A DNA stretch of 10,034 nucleotides. Origin: Marmoricola sp. (GTDB lineage Bacteria > Actinomycetota > Actinomycetes > Propionibacteriales > Nocardioidaceae). The notes below the pieces were generated by a model, which was not told the DNA's origin, searched no databases, and was given only the letters and a program-made list of their open reading frames with translations. Location: positions 1 through 10,034 of the forward strand of contig JASLCW010000181.1 of assembly GCA_030151765.1 (NCBI GenBank), read 5' to 3'. Numbering within the stretch: the first letter of the stretch is position 1; each line of letters starts with the position of its first letter. Below are positions 6,501 to 10,034 of this stretch, in pieces. The translations under genes were made by a program, and so were the position numbers.

Positions 6501-9500
6501 GCCTGCTTCTCCGAGGACATCGGCTTTGCCGGGCTGGACGGAACCAGGGCCGGAGCCGACTTCGATCTGACTCCGCAGCCGCTGCACACGATCAGCGGCA
6601 CGGTAGCCGACCTCTCAGGTACGGCGCTCGAAGAGGTCAGGGTCGAAATCGACGTCAAGCTTCCCGACGGCACCTGGGAGACCGATCAGCACACCTGGAC
6701 GGGTGACGGCGGCCGGTTCGAATTCGACGAACCCGCCGGCGACTACAGGGTCGCGGTGATCACCGACGGTGTCCATGCCGGCACCTCGCGCATGGCGACG
6801 GTCAGTGGGGGCGACGTGGATCTGGGTCAGATCAAGCTCGACGCGTTGCCGACCGATGTCGTCAGCGGCACCGTCACCGGGGCGAACAACACCCCGTTGA
6901 GCGGCGCCGCCGTGATGCTGTGCACGTCCTATGACGTGGGCGATGTCGCCGACTACGACTGCGAGGACGGCCGGAGCGTCTCGGGCGTCACCGACGCCAG
7001 TGGCGGCTACTCGCTCACCGGTGTCGACGGCCGCGACTACGTCCTGATCGTCGCCGACGACGCCGCCGGCTACGTCGTCAAGAAGCTGCCGGTCCACCTG
7101 GACGGCGACAAGACGATCAACGTCGCGCTCCAGAAGGGCGGCTCGATCGCCGGAACCGTCAGCGCTCCGGGCGGCGTGGACGGCGGCTTCGAGGTCGAGG
7201 TCTACTCGCTGGAGACGTACTCGGGCGGGACTTATTGGGACAACACGGCCTACAGCTACGTGGATGCAGGCGCGGACTACAGCGTGCCGGGCCTCAACCC
7301 GGGGACCTATCGCGTCTGCGTCAACTACTACGACAACAGCCTGGCGGATCAGTGCTACAACGGCGTCGTCGGCCGCGATGTCGAGAACGCGACCGATGTC
7401 GACGTCACCTCCGGCAACACGACGACGGTCAACTTCTCCCTGCAGCCGACCATGGCGTTGCACGGCTCGATCACCGACAGTGTCACGCACGAGAAGCTCG
7501 ACGACATCGACGTGACGGCGTACCGGAAGGTCGGCACGAACTCGTGGCTGTCGGTGGGTGGGGCGTCGACGTACGACGGCAGCGACTACGAGATGAGGCT
7601 TCCCGCGGGCAACTACGCCCTGTCCCTCTATGACGAGGACGGCGACTACCCCGAGACCGTCTTCGCCAGCCCGCTGACGACGAAGCTCGACAACGCGGCT
7701 CTCGTGAACGTCTCCGGTGACACGACTCAGGACGTCGCGCTGGTCAAGGGCGGTGCCATCGCCGGAACGGTGAAGTGGAAGGTGGGGGCCGACAAGTACA
7801 ACTGGTTCACCACGGTCCAGGCCGTCGACAAGAACTCCGGCGAGGTCGTCCAGACCACGACGGTCAGCAGCGGTGACCCGTACTTCGCCCTGATGGGCCT
7901 GGCGCAGGGCACCTACCGTCTCGACTTCGCGCGGGCCTCGCAGCAGCGACTCAGCGGGCTCTCCGTGCCGGAGGCGCAGTTCAGCACCAACATCAACGAG
8001 GGTGACGGCCCCGGAGGGGCGACACCGTACGCCGTCACTCCCGGCAGCGTGACCACCGGAGCCGATGCCACCCTGCACGACGGCCTGGTTCTCTCCGGCA
8101 CGATCTCCTCGCCGAACGACGTACCGCTGGCAGGTTGTGAGGTGAAGGCCTACACCGCGGACGGCAGCCTAGTCTCGCGCTGGTCGAGTTACAGCGACGA
8201 CGCCGGACATTACGACCTCGGTGGTCTCACCAACGGGTCCTACCGGCTCCGCATCAGTCAGGGCGACGCCTACGGCGACTGCATCCAGGGCGATCGCTAT
8301 CTCGCCGGGAGCGATGGCTCCACCTCGACCGCGGAGAGCGCGGCGACGGTGACGATCAGCCGGACGGGCACCAACACGCAGAACATCACGTACGGCGACC
8401 CGATCCCGACCCTTCAGAACACCGGTCTGCCGACGATCAGCGGATCGCCCGCCCCCGGCAACGTGCTGCAGGCGACGAACGGAACCTGGACGCCGCCTGA
8501 CGGGCTGAGCTTCAGCTACCAGTGGTTCGACGGAGGTCTGGTGCCGATCAGCACGACCTCGTCGTACCAGGTGCAGGCCGGTGACATCGGCAAGCAGATC
8601 ACGGTCCAGGTGACCGCCTCGCGCGCCGGCTATCTGTCCGCGTCCGCCTCCTCGGCCGCGGTGGCCGTACTGGGCCAGGCGGTGACCATCACCGGGAAGC
8701 CGGCGATCTCGGGCACGCCGAAGGTGGGCGAGCAGCTCAGCGCGGGTGTCGGCACAGTGGTGACCGACCCGGCCGACGCCACCCTGGGCTATCAATGGCT
8801 GCGCAATGGCGCGCCGATCTCCGGCGCGACCACCGGTCAGTACATCCTGACCGGCGATGACGAGGGGACGGACGTCTCCGTGGCCGTCGTCGGCAGCAAG
8901 TCGGGTCTGGCTTCCTCCGCCCCGGTCGCCTCCAGCTCACTGCACGTGGGCGCAGGGACGATCACGCACGCCGGTCCGGTGCCCCCGGTGACCGGCACCG
9001 TGGCGGTCGGGCAGACCCTCACTGCGCCGACGATCGTCTGGACGCCGGCGGATGCCACCCCCAGCTACCAGTGGCTGCGTGATGGCGCCGAGATCGCAAC
9101 CGCGACCTCGTCGACGTACCCGGTCGGCACCGATGACATCGGCAAGAAGCTGTCGGTGCGGATCACCGGCTCGAAGGCCCACTACGCCAGCGACACGGTG
9201 ACGTCCGCGGAGACGGTCGTCGTGCCGACGCCGGTCGTGCCCGCCATCAGCAACGTGACCGCTCCCGGTCTCACCGGTACGCCGCAGGTCGGGCGCACGC
9301 TCACGGCCACGCCCGGCACCTGGAGCCCCGCCGACGCGACGGTCACACTCCAGTGGCTGCGCAACGGGGTGGCGATCGGTGGCGCGACGAAGGCGACCTA
9401 CGTGCTCACCGCCACGGATCTCGGCAAGCAGATCCGGGTCAGGGCGACGGCGTCGAAGTCCGGCATGACCGGTGCCACCGCGGATTCGGCGGTTGCGCTG

Positions 9501-9782
9501 ACCGTCGCCGCCGGCAAGATCACCGGTGCCACGCCGACGATCAAGGGCAAGGCCAAGGTGGGCAAGAAGTTGACCGTCTCTGCCGGGGCGACCAGCCCGT
9601 CCGGTGTGACGGTCAAGTACCAGTGGCTGCGCAACGGCAAGGTGATCAAGAAGGCCACCAAGTCGTCGTACAAGGTGACGGCGAAGGACAAGGGCAAGAA
9701 GCTCAGCGTCCGGGTCACCCGCTCGAAGGCGGGCTACACCACCCTGGCGCTGACCTCGAAGGCGATCAAGGCCAAGAAGTGA
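3585..9782 (+). CDS. Giant secreted multi-repeat surface protein: 16 carboxypeptidase-regulatory-like repeats plus 5 Ig-like repeats
   Basis: The product has 2065 residues. Residues 1-34 are a signal peptide (RRTRSLK, hydrophobic stretch, cleavage after VAQA), so the mature chain begins DTPDPS. Residues 40-1602 hold about 16 divergent repeats of 80-110 residues. Each opens with an (S/A)GTVT-like strand, continues with a GAxVxVY core and a DGxYxxxGLxxGTYR turn, and often ends in a WY or QYY motif followed by an NATDxxVTSGxxxTG linker: the CarboxypepD_reg/Cna_B-type beta sandwich. Residues 1611-2065 hold five Ig-like repeats of about 90 residues with GxPxVGxxL, YQWLRNG and DxGKxxxVRV motifs, common at the C-termini of actinobacterial exported proteins. 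There is no LPXTG, membrane anchor or catalytic domain. The repeat region is strongly acidic, while the final 89 residues carry 21 Lys and 3 Arg against one Asp. All eight cysteines lie in four repeats, two each. Likely an extracellular adhesin, stalk or wall-bound scaffold (inference). Confidence 0.9.
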   Translation: MVSSTRRTRSLKAAGLFAVTMAMLVAPLQGVAQADTPDPSITVTVQKPGGSDTVPNADVSLYDTDGNQVGEGTTDGFGMFTFDRLSGTTYKVGVNKDGYVPWYFNDKSDLNSADTIDVTGSPTQSITAQLATSRVIAGHVTMPAGVNRDNVYVEAMTFRDGDWMPAGSDNLDADGDYAVSGLADGTYRIAVTGGESFPEVWYGAAGTYDVANATDISVAGANVTGKDIVANPPSVSGTVTDTSGSPVGDATVVFHDSGYNFYYAGQTDAAGKYTVFSRPVSGELEFNADGYDRQYYDHVADESNAQVLDLTQPSNHLTGKDAELASSTATNVITGKVTGPGGLPISGADIELYDSNGDQVDTAMTGGQGRYTLYVNDGTYKLHLAPDSGSSTGLHGQWYDGAATKASATPITINGDAKVANFQMTGGGTVSGTVTSAGGPLAGIGVTVYRYDSSDDWWQGAATTTTDAAGKYTVVAPAGNVRVQFSGTGVADQYYANATDIDSATDVHVTSGGTVTGIDAAMAALTKVTGTVTSGGDPVGWADISFYSNSGSFYGYANALGKYTAWVAPGTYRASASANGYSTDRHGVTVGSASPQSGVNFSLDADGWVSGTVKDGSNVLIAGASVTVETPDGDTWDGSTNVEGAYRIYVPTGTGYKLQVAADGYVSQYYKNARNAGAATTFPVNAGAGTTLDPMTLTKAGALAGTVTRGGSAVAGAKVTVYKRDRANRDGWGRVDTAVTGSAGTWSVEGLDPDVAYHVGVQAGSQEQFAPNAGNVRAAADLTVPSGGTTDASVELAAPTHLSGTVTASANGTGVADVQVTVQRKHTDRFGKFSWQAAGSVTTSANGSYDVLASPGTYRLKFTDNNRALLTSWYVADGSWSSHKQDADEIDATSGNVTGLDVAMPAGNTISGHITVGGALGVAASVTVFTQDGSGGWEAGPDFDADGSGDYRASGLPAGTYRICAYAHAAKSACFSEDIGFAGLDGTRAGADFDLTPQPLHTISGTVADLSGTALEEVRVEIDVKLPDGTWETDQHTWTGDGGRFEFDEPAGDYRVAVITDGVHAGTSRMATVSGGDVDLGQIKLDALPTDVVSGTVTGANNTPLSGAAVMLCTSYDVGDVADYDCEDGRSVSGVTDASGGYSLTGVDGRDYVLIVADDAAGYVVKKLPVHLDGDKTINVALQKGGSIAGTVSAPGGVDGGFEVEVYSLETYSGGTYWDNTAYSYVDAGADYSVPGLNPGTYRVCVNYYDNSLADQCYNGVVGRDVENATDVDVTSGNTTTVNFSLQPTMALHGSITDSVTHEKLDDIDVTAYRKVGTNSWLSVGGASTYDGSDYEMRLPAGNYALSLYDEDGDYPETVFASPLTTKLDNAALVNVSGDTTQDVALVKGGAIAGTVKWKVGADKYNWFTTVQAVDKNSGEVVQTTTVSSGDPYFALMGLAQGTYRLDFARASQQRLSGLSVPEAQFSTNINEGDGPGGATPYAVTPGSVTTGADATLHDGLVLSGTISSPNDVPLAGCEVKAYTADGSLVSRWSSYSDDAGHYDLGGLTNGSYRLRISQGDAYGDCIQGDRYLAGSDGSTSTAESAATVTISRTGTNTQNITYGDPIPTLQNTGLPTISGSPAPGNVLQATNGTWTPPDGLSFSYQWFDGGLVPISTTSSYQVQAGDIGKQITVQVTASRAGYLSASASSAAVAVLGQAVTITGKPAISGTPKVGEQLSAGVGTVVTDPADATLGYQWLRNGAPISGATTGQYILTGDDEGTDVSVAVVGSKSGLASSAPVASSSLHVGAGTITHAGPVPPVTGTVAVGQTLTAPTIVWTPADATPSYQWLRDGAEIATATSSTYPVGTDDIGKKLSVRITGSKAHYASDTVTSAETVVVPTPVVPAISNVTAPGLTGTPQVGRTLTATPGTWSPADATVTLQWLRNGVAIGGATKATYVLTATDLGKQIRVRATASKSGMTGATADSAVALTVAAGKITGATPTIKGKAKVGKKLTVSAGATSPSGVTVKYQWLRNGKVIKKATKSSYKVTAKDKGKKLSVRVTRSKAGYTTLALTSKAIKAKK
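3702..8390 (+). repeat. Array of ~16 CarboxypepD_reg/Cna_B-like coding repeats
   Basis: Approximate unit starts, as residues of the 2065-residue protein: 40, 134, 232, 331, 427, 526, 606, 700, 799, 908, 1000, 1090, 1185, 1289, 1389 and 1500. Shared landmarks are SGTVT at the start and GTYR before the last strand. The linkers NATDIDSATDVHVTSGGTVT (unit 5) and NATDVDVTSGNTTTV (unit 13) show the family resemblance. Units are clearly diverged in DNA, so the expansion is old, in contrast to the fresh repeats in the gene at 1-1447. Boundaries are by eye and may shift by several residues. Confidence 0.8.
8415..9779 (+). repeat. Five C-terminal Ig-like repeats with YQWLRNG motif
   Basis: Units lie at about residues 1611-1697, 1700-1788, 1792-1882, 1887-1975 and 1977-2065. 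The core aromatic motif reads YQWFDGG, YQWLRNG, YQWLRDG, LQWLRNG and YQWLRNG; each is followed by a D(I/E/L/K)G(K/T) turn and, in most units, an SKxGY-like or ASRAGY-like end. The family is widespread at the C-termini of secreted actinobacterial proteins. The last copy is exceptional for its lysine content. Confidence 0.85.
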
Positions 9783-9860
9783 CGCGCGCGTGATGTCAGC
9801 GGCGCCGTGATCGCGCCGTCGCCGGTCACCGCACAGGGCCGGTTCCGGTCACAACAAGAC

Positions 9861-9897
9861 AGAAGGAGGGCGGCCCCGACGGGGCCGCCCTCCTTCT
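9861..9897. terminator. Bidirectional intrinsic terminator between convergent genes
   Basis: Arms 9861-9877 and 9881-9897 are perfect 17-bp complements (AGAAGGAGGGCGGCCCC on the left) with a GAC loop. T-rich tracts follow on both sides: CTCTTCGTC on the plus strand, GTCTTGTTGTG on the minus strand. The hairpin lies 78 bp after the stop of the giant gene and 11 bp after the stop of the convergent CysN gene, so it can end both transcripts. Confidence 0.9.
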
Positions 9898-9908
9898 CTT
9901 CGTCAGCT

Positions 9909-10034
9909 CTAGCCGTTGATCATGCCGGCGCCGACGGTGACGCCGGTCGCCTCGTCGATCAGGATGAAGGAACCCGTGGTGCGGTTCTTCGAGTACGGGT
10001 CGCACAGCAGCGGCACGGTGGTGCGCAGCTGGAC
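9909..10034 (-). CDS. cysN: Sulfate adenylyltransferase subunit 1 (GTPase), C-terminal fragment
   Basis: Only the last 41 codons and the TAG stop (9909-9911) lie in the window; the gene enters from the right edge. The residues include VPLLCDPYSKNRTTGSF, then ILIDEATGVTVGAGMING, which match the end of the CysN family: the DPYxxNRxTGSFILID and VGAGM motifs are characteristic of the EF-Tu-like C-terminal beta-barrel. CysN couples GTP hydrolysis to CysD-catalysed formation of adenosine 5'-phosphosulfate from ATP and sulfate, the first step of sulfate activation, in the cytoplasm. The protein stops right after this domain, so it is not a CysNC fusion with APS kinase as in mycobacteria. The related EF-Tu-like family is excluded by the NRTTGSFILID motif. 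It ends 11 bp from the shared terminator and is functionally separate from the surface locus. Confidence 0.85.
   Translation of the reverse strand, partial: VQLRTTVPLLCDPYSKNRTTGSFILIDEATGVTVGAGMING

Noticed and set aside
6615..8078. 487-residue minus-strand ORF opposite the giant gene
   Set aside because: Same kind of antisense shadow, no ribosome site or domain seen; the plus strand encodes ordered repeats.
9700..9782. LPXTG-type sorting signal or C-terminal membrane anchor on the giant protein
   Set aside because: The C-terminus ends in a lysine-rich strand with no LPXTG-like motif and no hydrophobic segment.

Overview
The window is high-GC DNA with strong third-position G/C bias, GGAGG-type ribosome binding sites, and secreted proteins built from tandem beta-sandwich repeats. 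This suggests an actinobacterium, perhaps of the Nocardioides/Propionibacteriales kind, although genus cannot be fixed from sequence alone. No rRNA, tRNA, insertion sequence or CRISPR array is visible. Four genes occupy nearly all of it.

Layout from left to right: (1) 1-1447, minus strand: the 5' part of a secreted protein made of about 215-residue tandem units, each opening with a FSPNGDG motif; it runs off the left edge. (2) 1448-1617: a 170-bp gap holding a strong 30-nt hairpin just upstream of that gene's ribosome binding site. (3) 1618-3375, minus strand: a 585-residue multi-pass membrane protein of the O-antigen ligase/polymerase (Wzy_C) superfamily with a TPR-like C-terminal tail. (4) 3376-3584: a divergent intergenic region with a candidate promoter and a leader hairpin that would pair with the next gene's ribosome binding site. 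(5) 3585-9782, plus strand: one 2065-residue secreted protein with about 16 carboxypeptidase-regulatory-like/Cna_B-like repeats followed by five Ig-like repeats, the last extremely lysine-rich. (6) 9861-9897: a perfect 17-bp stem terminator between convergent genes. (7) 9909-10034, minus strand: the last 41 residues of CysN, sulfate adenylyltransferase subunit 1.

Taken together, 1-9782 looks like a cell-surface locus: two secreted repeat proteins flank a membrane glycan-polymer enzyme and are separated by only 170 and 209 bp. Both secreted proteins have a signal peptide ending AxA, both mature chains begin Asp-Thr, and both genes have a leader hairpin close to the start codon. A working hypothesis, not shown by the sequence, is that the ligase-like protein assembles or transfers a surface glycan and the repeat proteins act as adhesins, stalks or glycan-bound wall proteins. 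The CysN gene belongs to sulfate assimilation and appears unrelated, insulated by the terminator.
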